A stretch of 64,000 bases of DNA, taken from positions 1 to 64,000 of the forward strand of contig CANFLZ010000009.1 in the NCBI GenBank assembly GCA_947448135.1, written 5' to 3'. The stretch is from Flavobacteriales bacterium. GTDB taxonomy: Bacteria > Bacteroidota > Bacteroidia > Flavobacteriales_D > Sanyastnellaceae. A model generated the notes under the pieces. It was given only the letters and a program-made list of their open reading frames with translations, was not told the origin of the DNA and made no database searches. This document shows positions 16,307-25,994 of this stretch, in pieces (positions within the stretch are counted from its first letter, which is position 1; the number at the start of each line of letters is the position of its first letter). Both the position numbers and the translations under genes were made by a program.

Positions 16307-17614
16307 TTATTCAGCGAAGGTAACTATTAGACGCATATTTTCCGATGGGTTGGCTGAATTGTATTCAGGGCCATGCGCTACGATGCGTTTAACACTCACT
16401 CCTGTTGTTCCTCCTATCAAATGCAAAGACGATGGAGCAATTTCGTCAGTCATCAAACTTTGCACGTAACGGGTAATATTAAATCGATATTTTTTGGTCG
16501 TTGAGTTGTACAATCCCCCAATAGTTTGCGCCGTTTCATCAGGAAGTACTTTCAAATCTCCATCCTCATTCTCATACCGCAAATACAAAACATCAAACTT
16601 TGTAAAAGATGGATCATCCTCAACGGGGATGATCAATTCAGCTCGATTGATGACACGATTTCCCTTTTTCAAATCCATAATGGTGGGTAACGAAATAATG
16701 GATTTTAATCCGCCTCCACTTTGCACATAGAATGCCTCTGATCCATCCACTGGTCCATTGACTACAGCTGACAATGGGGCTGTTGTGTAACGGTGTTTAA
16801 ATCCGTTGTATCGGGCGCAGTCTGTATTCACTACAAAGTCATACAACATTGTATCCGGTAGTGTTCCGGAAAGATCGCGATAATAAATAGTGATTTTTGT
16901 GGTGGGGTCAATTAAATCATAACGCATCACAGCATCATAACGACCTCTGGACTCAATAGACAAACCCTTGAAATACTCCAAAAAAGAATCTTGTGTATCC
17001 AAAACAGAAGCATCTGCAGGATGCGTCAACATTTCACCAAATGCGATATCCAATGGGATTCTTAATTGAGGAACCGTAGTATCACCTCCCACCACTGCTG
17101 GATTTTTGGTGTCAATTTTGATCAATTGATGACCATCCAAAACGATGTCATCCGAATTTACAGCAACTTCACGTGAAGCCAAATAAGTACTGTCTTTGAT
17201 AAGAGCCTCCGCCAAAGTGTGAATGGAAAAATACTGCTGGCCAGGAGTTCCATAATAGGCACTGTTATAGGCCAAAGCCAACACCACAGAATCAATTTCC
17301 ATATTGCTTGGAAATTCTGGAGTCAATGCACTCAATCGAAATTGTGTATACGCCTTGCAGAAGGTTTCGCCAAAAACGGGGTCGCTTTGATACCCAACCA
17401 ATGACAACGACAACTCATCCGTCGTAACATCCTCTTCAAATGTGGTTTTAACAGCCAATTGAAACGTGTCGGTTTGAAATGCATTCAGCATATCTTCATC
17501 GGGTAAAAACTCAGCTCCGTCAGTAGCCTCAGGCTTTTGACAAGCCTCCAAAAAGAATAGTCCGATCAAAGAAGTGATCAGGAGAATGAAAAATATGCCT
17601 TTTTTTATCTTCAA
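16307..17614 (-). CDS. DUF4270 lipoprotein
   Basis: A 435-residue lipoprotein with a lipobox ending LEAC after a hydrophobic signal. The body matches DUF4270: an early block with FLPDEDMLNAFQTDTF and SLVGYQSDPVFGETFCKAYT, then SNMEIDSVVLALAY, and a C-terminal beta-rich region ending MRLIVTF. DUF4270 proteins are common outer-membrane-linked proteins of Bacteroidota with no known function. The gene overlaps the glycogen synthase gene by 4 nt and precedes glmS by 12 nt. This conserved grouping links it loosely to sugar metabolism, which is inference only. Confidence 0.88.
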   Translation of the reverse strand: MKIKKGIFFILLITSLIGLFFLEACQKPEATDGAEFLPDEDMLNAFQTDTFQLAVKTTFEEDVTTDELSLSLVGYQSDPVFGETFCKAYTQFRLSALTPEFPSNMEIDSVVLALAYNSAYYGTPGQQYFSIHTLAEALIKDSTYLASREVAVNSDDIVLDGHQLIKIDTKNPAVVGGDTTVPQLRIPLDIAFGEMLTHPADASVLDTQDSFLEYFKGLSIESRGRYDAVMRYDLIDPTTKITIYYRDLSGTLPDTMLYDFVVNTDCARYNGFKHRYTTAPLSAVVNGPVDGSEAFYVQSGGGLKSIISLPTIMDLKKGNRVINRAELIIPVEDDPSFTKFDVLYLRYENEDGDLKVLPDETAQTIGGLYNSTTKKYRFNITRYVQSLMTDEIAPSSLHLIGGTTGVSVKRIVAHGPEYNSANPSENMRLIVTFAE

Positions 17615-18435
17615 GCTAAAACTGTTTTCACCGACAACACTTGGTCAAAAAACTCATCTGTCGCAGAGAGATAATCGGTTTCAGTAGCTTGAAATAAAAT
17701 GGGAACTTCCAAATCTTGCGCAAACTTCTTTACTTCCTCTGGCGATGTATCATCACCAAAAATCACTCCGTCTGCAAATTTCATTGCATTCTTCATTAAT
17801 TGAGAATGTGTTGCTTTTTTTAACATGTCAATATCGCCAGCATCAAAACCATCAAAAGCAACTTTCTTGTGAATGTCTTTGCTCAAAGCACCTTCGAAAT
17901 CCTTTTCATAGACAGAAACAACAATTTTACTGTCTGCAAAATGAGGGTCTTGGGCGTATAATTTTTTAACGTACAAAGGCATTAAGCTACTAAACCATCC
18001 ATGACAATGGATGATGTCTGGGGCCCATCCCAATTTCTTGACGGTTTCTAAAACACCTTTGGTAAAGAAGATCATGCGCATATCGTTGTCTTCAAACAAG
18101 ACATCATTATCGTCATGAACGAATGCCTTTCTGTGGAAATACTCTTCGTTATCGATGAAATAAACCTGCAAACGAATTTGAGGAATACTGGCCACCTTGA
18201 TAATCAAAGGGTGGTCGGAATCGTCGACAATCAAATTCATTCCCGACAATCGAATCACTTCATGCAATTGATGTCTTCGTTCATTGATTTTGCCAAAACG
18301 AGGCATAAAAATTCGAGTCTCCTTTCCTCGCTCATGCACGGCTTGCGGCATTTGACGGCAAGTTTGTGCAATGTGGCTTTCTGGCGAAAAGGGAAGAATT
18401 TCGTGACTAACGAATAGAATTTTGGGTTTGCTCAT
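17611..18435 (-). CDS. Glycogen/starch synthase N-terminal domain protein (half-length)
   Basis: A 274-residue protein matching the GT5 glycogen synthase catalytic N-terminal domain: KILFVSHEILPFSPES at the start, then AVHERGKETRIFMPRFGKIN, YFIDNEEYF and WAPDIIHCHGWFSSL. GlgA usually has about 480 residues with a second Rossmann domain that binds ADP-glucose; here the protein ends after the first domain and a short helical tail, and the downstream gene is unrelated. The GlgA KxGG motif near the N-terminus is not seen either. It is therefore doubtful that it elongates glycogen by itself. Divergent from panC with separate -7 boxes. Confidence 0.85.
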   Translation of the reverse strand: MSKPKILFVSHEILPFSPESHIAQTCRQMPQAVHERGKETRIFMPRFGKINERRHQLHEVIRLSGMNLIVDDSDHPLIIKVASIPQIRLQVYFIDNEEYFHRKAFVHDDNDVLFEDNDMRMIFFTKGVLETVKKLGWAPDIIHCHGWFSSLMPLYVKKLYAQDPHFADSKIVVSVYEKDFEGALSKDIHKKVAFDGFDAGDIDMLKKATHSQLMKNAMKFADGVIFGDDTSPEEVKKFAQDLEVPILFQATETDYLSATDEFFDQVLSVKTVLA

Positions 18436-18461
18436 GAAAGGGCTACAACTTAATAAGTATG

Positions 18462-18469
18462 CAAAGGTA
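18462..18469 (-). promoter_or_regulatory. -7 box (TACCTTTG) for glycogen synthase-like operon
   Basis: An exact TAnnTTTG match on the minus strand, 26 nt upstream of the ATG at 18435. Confidence 0.6.
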
Positions 18470-18501
18470 AATAAAAAACTTTTTTGAATTGCGCAAATAG
18501 G

Positions 18502-18509
18502 TAGTTTTG
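18502..18509 (+). promoter_or_regulatory. -7 box (TAGTTTTG) for panC
   Basis: An exact TAnnTTTG match 28 nt before the panC ATG, with a TTTG 15 nt further upstream (18483-18486) as a somewhat close -33 element. Confidence 0.6.
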
Positions 18510-18537
18510 GGGCGGAAATTCGAATAATTCAAAATTC

Positions 18538-19371
18538 ATGATAGTACTGCAGACGATTCAAGATATTTTAAACTGGCGAAACGAACAACACAAATCGTCA
18601 CTTGGTTTTGTGCCGACAATGGGGGCGCTTCACCAAGGACACTTGTCACTGGTGGATCAAAGCTTGGCTGAAAATGAAGCGACCATCGTCTCGATTTTTG
18701 TCAATCCCACGCAATTCAATGACGTTAATGATTTCAACAATTATCCCCATACCATTGAGAAAGATCTAGCATTGCTTGAAGAATTATCGATTTCAGCCGT
18801 CTTCATTCCATCGGTGAGTGAGATGTATCCTGAAATGGAAAAAGAGTCTTTTTATGCGTCCATTTTGACAGAAACACTCGAAGCCAAAATGAGGCCTGGC
18901 CACTTTGATGGTGTCATCACCATCATTCGAAAATTATTTGATTTGGTTCAGCCCACCAAGGTTTATTTGGGCGAAAAAGATTTTCAACAATTATCCATCA
19001 TTTCGGCTTGGGTAAAGAAAGAAAACCGTTCTGAGGTCATTGTTCCTTGTCCCACATTGCGAGAACCGCACGGTTTGGCCATGAGTTCGAGAAATGTCCG
19101 CCTATCTGAAACGGGAAGAAAAAAAGCGAGCTTGATTTATCAAATTTTGAAGGCGACTAAAGAGCAAAAACACCACAATTCACCAGCGGAATTGGAAGTT
19201 TGGGCGAGAAGTGAGTTTGCGCTGTATCCTGAATTTCAGCTCGAATATTTTGAGATTATCGACGCCCACTCCTTTGCTCCATTGGCAGATTGGGCGGACT
19301 CTGACCAAGCACTTGCTGTAACAGCTGTTTTTTTGGAAGGGGTGCGATTAATTGACAACCTGAGACTGTAA
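18538..19371 (+). CDS. panC: Pantoate--beta-alanine ligase
   Basis: A 277-residue PanC with the expected motifs: FVPTMGALHQGHLSLV (the HxGH nucleotide site), IFVNPTQFN, RPGHFDGV, GEKDFQQL and the KMSKS-like MSSRN. It condenses pantoate with beta-alanine in an ATP-dependent reaction of coenzyme A synthesis. In many Bacteroidota panD follows; here the gene instead meets the convergent response regulator after one base, so panD is elsewhere. Confidence 0.96.
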   Translation: MIVLQTIQDILNWRNEQHKSSLGFVPTMGALHQGHLSLVDQSLAENEATIVSIFVNPTQFNDVNDFNNYPHTIEKDLALLEELSISAVFIPSVSEMYPEMEKESFYASILTETLEAKMRPGHFDGVITIIRKLFDLVQPTKVYLGEKDFQQLSIISAWVKKENRSEVIVPCPTLREPHGLAMSSRNVRLSETGRKKASLIYQILKATKEQKHHNSPAELEVWARSEFALYPEFQLEYFEIIDAHSFAPLADWADSDQALAVTAVFLEGVRLIDNLRL

Positions 19372-19372
19372 C

Positions 19373-20068
19373 TCAGGGTGCAATCAACTTAAACCCCTTA
19401 CCATGAACGTTGATGATTTCCAATCGGTCGTCAGCTTTTAAATGCTTGCGCAATTTGGCAATGTACACATCCATGCTTCTACCATTGAAATAATTGTCAT
19501 CACCCCAAATCGTTTTCAAGGCAAAACTTCTTTCCAAGATACCATTGCGATGCTTGGAGAGTAAAAACAAGAGTTCGTTTTCTTTGGTAGTCAACTTGGT
19601 TTCTTGGTCTCCCAAAATCAATTTTTGCTTTTTGTACTGAAAAACAAAGTTTCCCAAACTATCATCCACTTCCTCTTCGTCCGCTAAAACAAATGGATTG
19701 GAACGTTTTAAAATTACATTGATTCTAGCCAGCAGCTCCTCCATAGAAAACGGCTTGGTCATATAATCATCCCCACCGGCTTCAAAGCCCTTCAGGGTAT
19801 CCTCCTTCAAGCTTTTGGCTGTTAAAAACAAGATAGGCGTATGCTTGTCCTCCGCTCTAATCTCTTGGGCTACCGTAAAACCATCTTTGATTGGCATCAT
19901 CACATCCAATATGATAAAATTGTAACTGCCGCGCTTGAATGCTTTGATTGCTTCCTGTCCATCCGTGGCCAAGTCGGTAGTATATCCTTTGGCATTCAAA
20001 TATTCCAATAGCAGTTGACCTAAATTAGGATCATCCTCGCAAAGCAAAATGTTAATTGACTTCTTCAT
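19373..20068 (-). CDS. OmpR-family response regulator (RprY-like)
   Basis: A 231-residue regulator with a receiver domain (acidic pocket EDD at 11-13, phosphoacceptor Asp55 in ILDVMMPIKDG, FLTAKSLKEDTLKGF near the conserved Thr/Lys) and a C-terminal winged helix (LTTKENELLFLLSKHRNG, SMDVYIAKLRKHLK). I chose ATG 20068, which starts MKKSINILLCEDD and overlaps the kinase gene by 17 nt; the upstream ATG at 20092 adds eight unlikely residues. It is the partner of the adjacent kinase. The pair resembles RprX/RprY of Bacteroides. Confidence 0.93.
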   Translation of the reverse strand: MKKSINILLCEDDPNLGQLLLEYLNAKGYTTDLATDGQEAIKAFKRGSYNFIILDVMMPIKDGFTVAQEIRAEDKHTPILFLTAKSLKEDTLKGFEAGGDDYMTKPFSMEELLARINVILKRSNPFVLADEEEVDDSLGNFVFQYKKQKLILGDQETKLTTKENELLFLLSKHRNGILERSFALKTIWGDDNYFNGRSMDVYIAKLRKHLKADDRLEIINVHGKGFKLIAP

Positions 20069-21398
20069 ATTTTCTTGGTAATTGAACCACAAACTGAGTT
20101 CCTTTTTTTAATTCACTATTGACCTGAATCATACCGCGGTGCTTGGAAACTACGCCCAATACGTAGCTTAATCCCAAACCATATCCCTTTACATTGTGAA
20201 TATTTCCTGTTGGCACGCGATACAATTTATCAAAAATTCTTTTTTGGTTTTCTTTGCTAATTCCGATTCCTTGATCGGTTACAGTCAAGACAAAATATCT
20301 ACCCTGATCGGTTGTCTTGACGTCTATAATTGGATTTTCAAGGGAATACTTCAGTGCGTTATCAATCAGGTTGTAGACCATATTGGTTATGTGCATTGGG
20401 TCTCCCTCAATAATAGGAGAAACACTTTGGTAATCCTCGGTAACCATCGCCCTTCTGTTTTTGAATTGTAAATCAAAACTCTTCAACACCGACTGAATCA
20501 CATCATGCACATTCACGTCTTGAACTTTCATACGCATTTGGCCCTGCTCAAAAAGAGAAGTGCGCAGAACATTTTCCACCAACATGCCCAACCTGATGTT
20601 TTCTTCTCTTATCATTTTTAAATACCGATCTCTACTCTGCTCAGACTTTTTGACATCTTCATCTCCCAAGACTTCACATGCCAGTGAAATGGTTGCAATG
20701 GGAGTCTTTAATTCATGGGTCATGTTATTGATAAAGTCACTCTTCATTTCACTCAGTTTGCGCTGTCGATGGATAGTGAGCGTCGAATAAACAAACAATA
20801 CAATTATGGAGAGTAGAAGGAGTGAGCTAAGAATCAACATACTTCCCATGGAACCCAACAAGTATTTTCTTGTGTTTTCAAATCGTACTTCTATCGAGTA
20901 TTCTTTACTCAATGGATCGTTGGGAAACAACAACACGGAATAGACATCTGATTCAGGATTGGTAAGGCCCAACATGGAATGTTTCCAAAAAACTTTTCCG
21001 AGATGATCCACCACCTGAACGGAGTAGGGAGCCTTGACTCCTTCTTTTTCCATGAATCCTTGAAGCAATTCTTTCACCATAGCAGTGTCCAATCGCTCTT
21101 CCAAAGTGGGTACAATTTGAACCTCTACCCATTCAGAGATGTCAGGAAAAAAATTGGAATCCAACAATACAGGTTCTTTACCTTCATTTGAAATATCGGG
21201 AGAGTGTATTTTCATCATAGGTTCATCAACGCGTTCCAACTCACCAGTTGTTTTATTCAAAGCACTGTATACGTGGTCAGCGAATGCCTGCTGTCTGAGC
21301 AAATATGTGTTGTGAACCCAATAAACCTGCAAAACCAAAAGACCCAAAAGGGAAAACGCCCCTACCCATACTAGAAATTTTACCAGCCCCTTTCGCAT
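20052..21398 (-). CDS. Sensor histidine kinase (RprX-like)
   Basis: A 448-residue membrane kinase with helix 1 at about 8-27, a periplasmic sensor domain at about 28-178, helix 2 at about 180-204, a short linker without a clear HAMP, the phosphoacceptor box NNMTHELKTPIATI (His228), and an ATPase domain with NLIDNALKYS, DQGIGIS and GYGLGLSYV. It is translated just ahead of its response regulator with an overlap. The signal is unknown; RprX homologues respond to envelope conditions. Confidence 0.94.
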   Translation of the reverse strand: MRKGLVKFLVWVGAFSLLGLLVLQVYWVHNTYLLRQQAFADHVYSALNKTTGELERVDEPMMKIHSPDISNEGKEPVLLDSNFFPDISEWVEVQIVPTLEERLDTAMVKELLQGFMEKEGVKAPYSVQVVDHLGKVFWKHSMLGLTNPESDVYSVLLFPNDPLSKEYSIEVRFENTRKYLLGSMGSMLILSSLLLLSIIVLFVYSTLTIHRQRKLSEMKSDFINNMTHELKTPIATISLACEVLGDEDVKKSEQSRDRYLKMIREENIRLGMLVENVLRTSLFEQGQMRMKVQDVNVHDVIQSVLKSFDLQFKNRRAMVTEDYQSVSPIIEGDPMHITNMVYNLIDNALKYSLENPIIDVKTTDQGRYFVLTVTDQGIGISKENQKRIFDKLYRVPTGNIHNVKGYGLGLSYVLGVVSKHRGMIQVNSELKKGTQFVVQLPRKYEEVN

Positions 21399-21458
21399 GT
21401 CGGAAAGTTACGGAATTCTAGCAGAGTGGGGCGTTTTACTTAACTTGATTTAACAGGG

Positions 21459-24400
21459 TTAATCTTTGATCCATTGGTAGGTTCCCGTGTCATCACCCCT
21501 TCGCCAAATCAAGTAGTAGATTCCATTGTTCCAATCAGAAACATCAATTTCGTGAATATTACCTGAAAACCCATTTTCAATATACAATTGCTGGCCTAAT
21601 GAATTAACGACCCTCAAGCTTGTGATTTCGTTATCAGATGGAAATTGCACATGAACTTTATTGTGTGCCGGATTCGGCCAAAAAGCAATTTCTAAAGCCT
21701 TCGATTTTATATCTCCAATCTGGGGTTTATCCGGATCATCGGAATTACAGTCGACATATTCCAATTGTTGTCCAACTGACCAGCTATTGGAATAACCGCT
21801 GGTATTGGTTTGAGCATCCGACCATTGTATCGAAATCAACTCTGAATCAGACGACCATTGATTTCCAGGCCATGTAGCTATAACATCATCTAAAACACAT
21901 CCGATTACACTTCCCATTATTTTGAAAGTACCAGAGATATCAAAATAATTTTGGCCCTTATACAATCTAGGTAGTCTCGCTCCATTGAATACCAAATGAA
22001 CGTTGTTATCTCTGAAGTGATTTTTTCCTGTCGTAGCATCAGCTATTAATTGCCCTCCTTGACTCATTTCAATTCCATCTTGACAATCAGATAGCTCAGA
22101 ACATGATAAAGCCAAGTCGCACCCTTTTAATCGAATACCGTAGTAATAATCAAAAATTTGACTTCCAGTTATGGTTAAAGTTGCATGATCAGAAGATATG
22201 CCGTCTATCCCCCAATCGCAGCCTTCACCACCCAAAATGCAGTCTTCAAACAACCACGTGTGGTGCATGTCCGAGAAATGAAATCCATGTCCGATGATTC
22301 CACCTTGAATCATCCACCAAGTTCCTTTAACGATATCCCACATCTCATCACCAATGGATTTTACTCCCATGAATCGCAATTGGGTATTTTCTCCTTGCAT
22401 CGAAACATGATCAAAAATAACATTGGTGAAACTTGCCTTATTGGCAATTTGACGAAGCTCGTAATGGCCATTGCCAATTTCATTTTCATATAAAAAATGA
22501 GCGTCTTTGACATCCATTTGTGCTCTATTCTCCATCTGTCCGTGATCGTCAAAAATGACTACTCCTTTAAAAATTTGAATGCTCGAAGTCGGATGAACGA
22601 CTTCATTCCACAAGGCACCTGACTCGATTTTGATGATTGTATCCATGTTCCCTGAACCTTGAATCAACAAGCGCGCATTCTTATCCAAATACCAATCTGC
22701 ATAATTTCCAGAGTCATAGGCCTTGCATACCACTTGTCCTCCCTGATCATTGTCTGGCATTAATGCCAATGTCGCGTTTTGCTTGATCATTACTGTGCCT
22801 CCTGCCATGATCAACTTGGACTGTTGGCCAATCAGCAAAAGTTTGCCAGAAGCATATCCAATACTCGAACCTGGAAGCAATTCGATTTCACCTTGAAAAC
22901 AATTCACTCTTCCCTCCTCTGATATAACCAATCTGGAGCCTTTCTCCATCACCAACTTACTTCCAGGATAAATATTCAACTCACCGTTTTGATAAACGGA
23001 AATAGTTGTCCCAAAAGATGCTCTCAATTCTGCAGTGCTTACACCGTTAGAATCACCAATAGAAAGTTGGCCATGATTGTGAATCCGTATTTCTGGGAGG
23101 TCACAAAACACTCTGGTTTCCATGACGCAATTGCTTCCTGTCATTGGAATTTGCTGGGTAACATGCATCGGAATTTGAGCGTTAATAAGAACGCTTTCAT
23201 TCTCCCCAATGTCTGTTGCTGGAAAATATTGATCATTGATTTCGCCAAAATTGAATTGATTCCATTCCGACTGAACCGACTGTGCGTGAAGCCATTCCAC
23301 GTAATCGATAATTTCCAAAATAAATTCCATGTGGCCATTTGTGATTTGAACATGGGCCTGATTCTCTGAAAAATTGCCATAAATTCTATCAAATGGACAA
23401 ATATTGGGTTCTGCGATGTAGGCAGAGAACACATCTGCATTCCAAGTGGTGTCAATCGCCAAGGCACTATAGGTTGGGACAAAACTGTGGTTTTGAGTAT
23501 ACTGATCACTCTCAATCTGTCCACAATTGTTGGTAAAAGAATTGTTGTTATTTAATACATCTACCAACTGCTGTACAGACTGTCGAACTCCTCCTGCGGC
23601 ATAATCAATGGGAATCATATTTGCAGGAACTTTGCTCACGATGTGATGTTGACTGAAAACGGGAGGCAAAGCCCATGCGGATTCAGTATAAATCGCATCG
23701 CAGATAACTGTTTCAGTTTCAGTGCTGCCTTCATGGGTAAGGTCTCCCGGCAAAGCGGACAGGCGCAACTGAAATTCATTGCCTGGTAAAAGTGAAAAGG
23801 CATCACAGTTTTTTTTCAATAACCAGGGCTGATCGTACCAATTGTATAAAGATTGACCTGCGATATTTCCGTTGGCAATGGCGACGTTGAAAGTAGAACT
23901 TGGAAAAGGCAATTGATTCAAGTAATTCATGTATTCCTCTCTTTTCCATGGATGGTCGACATTCCCTTCTGAATCCAGCCATTGATAAATCAACAACTGC
24001 TGTGCAGCCGGACGGTCCAAAGCGCTGGAAACAAATGACTCCGCATCTGCTGAGAATTCGGCTAAAAAATCGATTCCTGCTTGTAGGCCAATGGGAATGT
24101 TAGCGCCCAAATGGGGAGAGTCCATCGATATGTAGGCTCCCGCGCAAACCGTGTTTCCCGAGCTTTCCAATTCACTAATCGCAATTCGAGCAACTTGTCC
24201 GCCCATGCTAGCGCCGGCTATGACCAATTCTTCTGACCCTACCTTGTACAAATTGCAGAGGCTAATCAATCGCTTGAGTGCTTGTGCATTGCCGCGGATG
24301 TCTGCCGCGCCATCATCAAAATCAATCAATATCAAATCATATCCTCGCGAGCGCAAGGCTGTATACAATTGGCTTGAGTTGGCCAGCATGGGATAATTTT

Positions 24401-25265
24401 CGGCATCGAGTCCCATGAATTGACACCACCCAAAATCACCATTCGCATAAGTGCTGTGGGTCATCGAAAAATCGATGCCCTCAACAAAAATAAAAGGCTT
24501 GTCCAAAACACCATCATCACTCCAAAGCGTATAAGCGTTAGCATTGAACACTTGATTTTCAAATGTTCCGTGGACACGCCAAGGATGATTTTGATCTTCG
24601 ATTGGCCAACTTGGCAAATGGGGCAGCCACAGCGTATTCTGGCAGCTTGATGCATTCAGCTGAGTTGCCGTTGTTCGCCAATTATTGTTGACTTTGACTC
24701 TAATTTGAATGTTTCGATTGGTACTCACATCCCAATAAAAAACATCTACAAATTGATCAAGCGCAATGGTTCGCCAACCAGCGCCGTCATCAAAGTTGAA
24801 CTCGAAGACACCTTCTACATCATGCCAAAAAGTAGCCGCAGGTAAAAAAAATCGTACCTGACGATCCTGATAAGTTGACTGAGACATGGCCATGAATACC
24901 GTCATCGCGGTATCCAAACTGGCGGAATCTGACAAGGAAGGTTCCAAATAGTTTTTGATAACAGGATACAACACAATCGTTGCGTTTTCTTGCTCCAAGT
25001 GTTGATTTAATTTTCTAACCTCGGTAATACCTCTGTGCTCCAGAGGGTCACTTGCTCTTTGCAAATTTTTCCAAATCTGCCATGCATTTTCATTCGTGAT
25101 GACGTCGTCATTTCCCTTGGGAGGTCTCAATTCCTGTCGGGCCGATTGATACATAGAAACTCCTGAATATCGTTGTGAAATAATGGTTTGTGATTGCACT
25201 AAAATACAATTCAAACATAGGAAAATTAAGGCAAGGCTAAGCCTGCACGTGTAATAGTTGCACAT
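21459..25265 (-). CDS. Secreted lipase-like/beta-helix protein with T9SS type A sorting domain
   Basis: A 1268-residue secreted protein. Signal peptide at about 1-26 (ILVQSQ). An alpha/beta-hydrolase region at about 250-620 has the nucleophile elbow GASMGG (Ser353) and a likely catalytic His593 in QNHSFVPTYSAL; the acid residue is not certain. A long beta-helix region at about 740-1150 contains repeated short strands (GELNIYPGSKLVMEKGSRL, GSSIGYASGKLLL). The last 75 or so residues are a type A sorting domain with FWPNPAHNKVHVQF, VVNSLGQQLY and GIYYLIW. It should be exported by the type IX system and attached or released at the surface. ATG 25265 was chosen because it starts the signal peptide. 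Confidence 0.87.
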   Translation of the reverse strand: MCNYYTCRLSLALIFLCLNCILVQSQTIISQRYSGVSMYQSARQELRPPKGNDDVITNENAWQIWKNLQRASDPLEHRGITEVRKLNQHLEQENATIVLYPVIKNYLEPSLSDSASLDTAMTVFMAMSQSTYQDRQVRFFLPAATFWHDVEGVFEFNFDDGAGWRTIALDQFVDVFYWDVSTNRNIQIRVKVNNNWRTTATQLNASSCQNTLWLPHLPSWPIEDQNHPWRVHGTFENQVFNANAYTLWSDDGVLDKPFIFVEGIDFSMTHSTYANGDFGWCQFMGLDAENYPMLANSSQLYTALRSRGYDLILIDFDDGAADIRGNAQALKRLISLCNLYKVGSEELVIAGASMGGQVARIAISELESSGNTVCAGAYISMDSPHLGANIPIGLQAGIDFLAEFSADAESFVSSALDRPAAQQLLIYQWLDSEGNVDHPWKREEYMNYLNQLPFPSSTFNVAIANGNIAGQSLYNWYDQPWLLKKNCDAFSLLPGNEFQLRLSALPGDLTHEGSTETETVICDAIYTESAWALPPVFSQHHIVSKVPANMIPIDYAAGGVRQSVQQLVDVLNNNNSFTNNCGQIESDQYTQNHSFVPTYSALAIDTTWNADVFSAYIAEPNICPFDRIYGNFSENQAHVQITNGHMEFILEIIDYVEWLHAQSVQSEWNQFNFGEINDQYFPATDIGENESVLINAQIPMHVTQQIPMTGSNCVMETRVFCDLPEIRIHNHGQLSIGDSNGVSTAELRASFGTTISVYQNGELNIYPGSKLVMEKGSRLVISEEGRVNCFQGEIELLPGSSIGYASGKLLLIGQQSKLIMAGGTVMIKQNATLALMPDNDQGGQVVCKAYDSGNYADWYLDKNARLLIQGSGNMDTIIKIESGALWNEVVHPTSSIQIFKGVVIFDDHGQMENRAQMDVKDAHFLYENEIGNGHYELRQIANKASFTNVIFDHVSMQGENTQLRFMGVKSIGDEMWDIVKGTWWMIQGGIIGHGFHFSDMHHTWLFEDCILGGEGCDWGIDGISSDHATLTITGSQIFDYYYGIRLKGCDLALSCSELSDCQDGIEMSQGGQLIADATTGKNHFRDNNVHLVFNGARLPRLYKGQNYFDISGTFKIMGSVIGCVLDDVIATWPGNQWSSDSELISIQWSDAQTNTSGYSNSWSVGQQLEYVDCNSDDPDKPQIGDIKSKALEIAFWPNPAHNKVHVQFPSDNEITSLRVVNSLGQQLYIENGFSGNIHEIDVSDWNNGIYYLIWRRGDDTGTYQWIKD

Positions 25266-25294
25266 GTGATTGTTTTTAAAAATTATTGATTTAT

Positions 25295-25912
25295 TTATAG
25301 AAAAATGGGGACCGCTAACGTATCCTGCGGAGCGGCATTGGTAAAATTCAAATAAGTAATAGGGCCAGATGTTCCATTTGCATAATCTATCTGATAAGCA
25401 ATCCTGTTGGCGGCCAATCCCAGTGCTGGAATAGTCTGCCAAGGATGTTGATCATACAACACGTATAATTGATCCGACAAACTCGAAAAGGGATACAGTT
25501 GAACACCCGCAATTGGAGTTACTTGACCCGTATCTTGGATAGAAAAAGTTACCCAAGATTTTCCGTACAAATAGAAATTCTGCACCATCTCACTGGCCTG
25601 TATTGTATTGGAATTGGATACACCCAAATCGATGTAATGCGAATCGCCAACGGCATAAAACAAGGTAGCGTGATAAGTATCCGGAATTTCAAAATAGCCA
25701 TGCTCGTTGGTTTCAGCCTGAACAATAGCCTGGTAATTTGAAGTGGAAAAATTGTCGATCGGATGTAGCAAGAATATGTTGGCGTTGGCTACTGGATTGT
25801 TGGTTCCGTATTCTTTCAAATAGCCTTTAAGCCCCTGAGGAGTCATGGAATCCTCGGGTTGACAGGATTGCAGTATCGCAATTAAAAAAATGAATAGTGT
25901 TATTTGTTTCAT
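25295..25912 (-). CDS. Lipoprotein with carboxypeptidase-regulatory-like fold
   Basis: A 205-residue lipoprotein; signal and lipobox LQSC at the N-terminus. The first half resembles a CarboxypepD_reg/CNA-B beta-sandwich (GLKGYLKEYGTNNPVANANI, then TNEHGYFEIPDTY). The remainder is unassigned and ends with a beta strand. ATG 25912 was chosen so that the lipoprotein signal is at the start. It precedes the lipase/beta-helix gene by 29 nt on the same strand, so the two are likely cotranscribed; a surface partner for that protein is a reasonable guess. Confidence 0.72.
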   Translation of the reverse strand: MKQITLFIFLIAILQSCQPEDSMTPQGLKGYLKEYGTNNPVANANIFLLHPIDNFSTSNYQAIVQAETNEHGYFEIPDTYHATLFYAVGDSHYIDLGVSNSNTIQASEMVQNFYLYGKSWVTFSIQDTGQVTPIAGVQLYPFSSLSDQLYVLYDQHPWQTIPALGLAANRIAYQIDYANGTSGPITYLNFTNAAPQDTLAVPIFL

Positions 25913-25994
25913 GGTTTTATTTTTATTGATGATGCAAATTTTCGGCTTATCTACCATTTTCCTTATAGGAATTTCAACATATTTTATATGAGGA

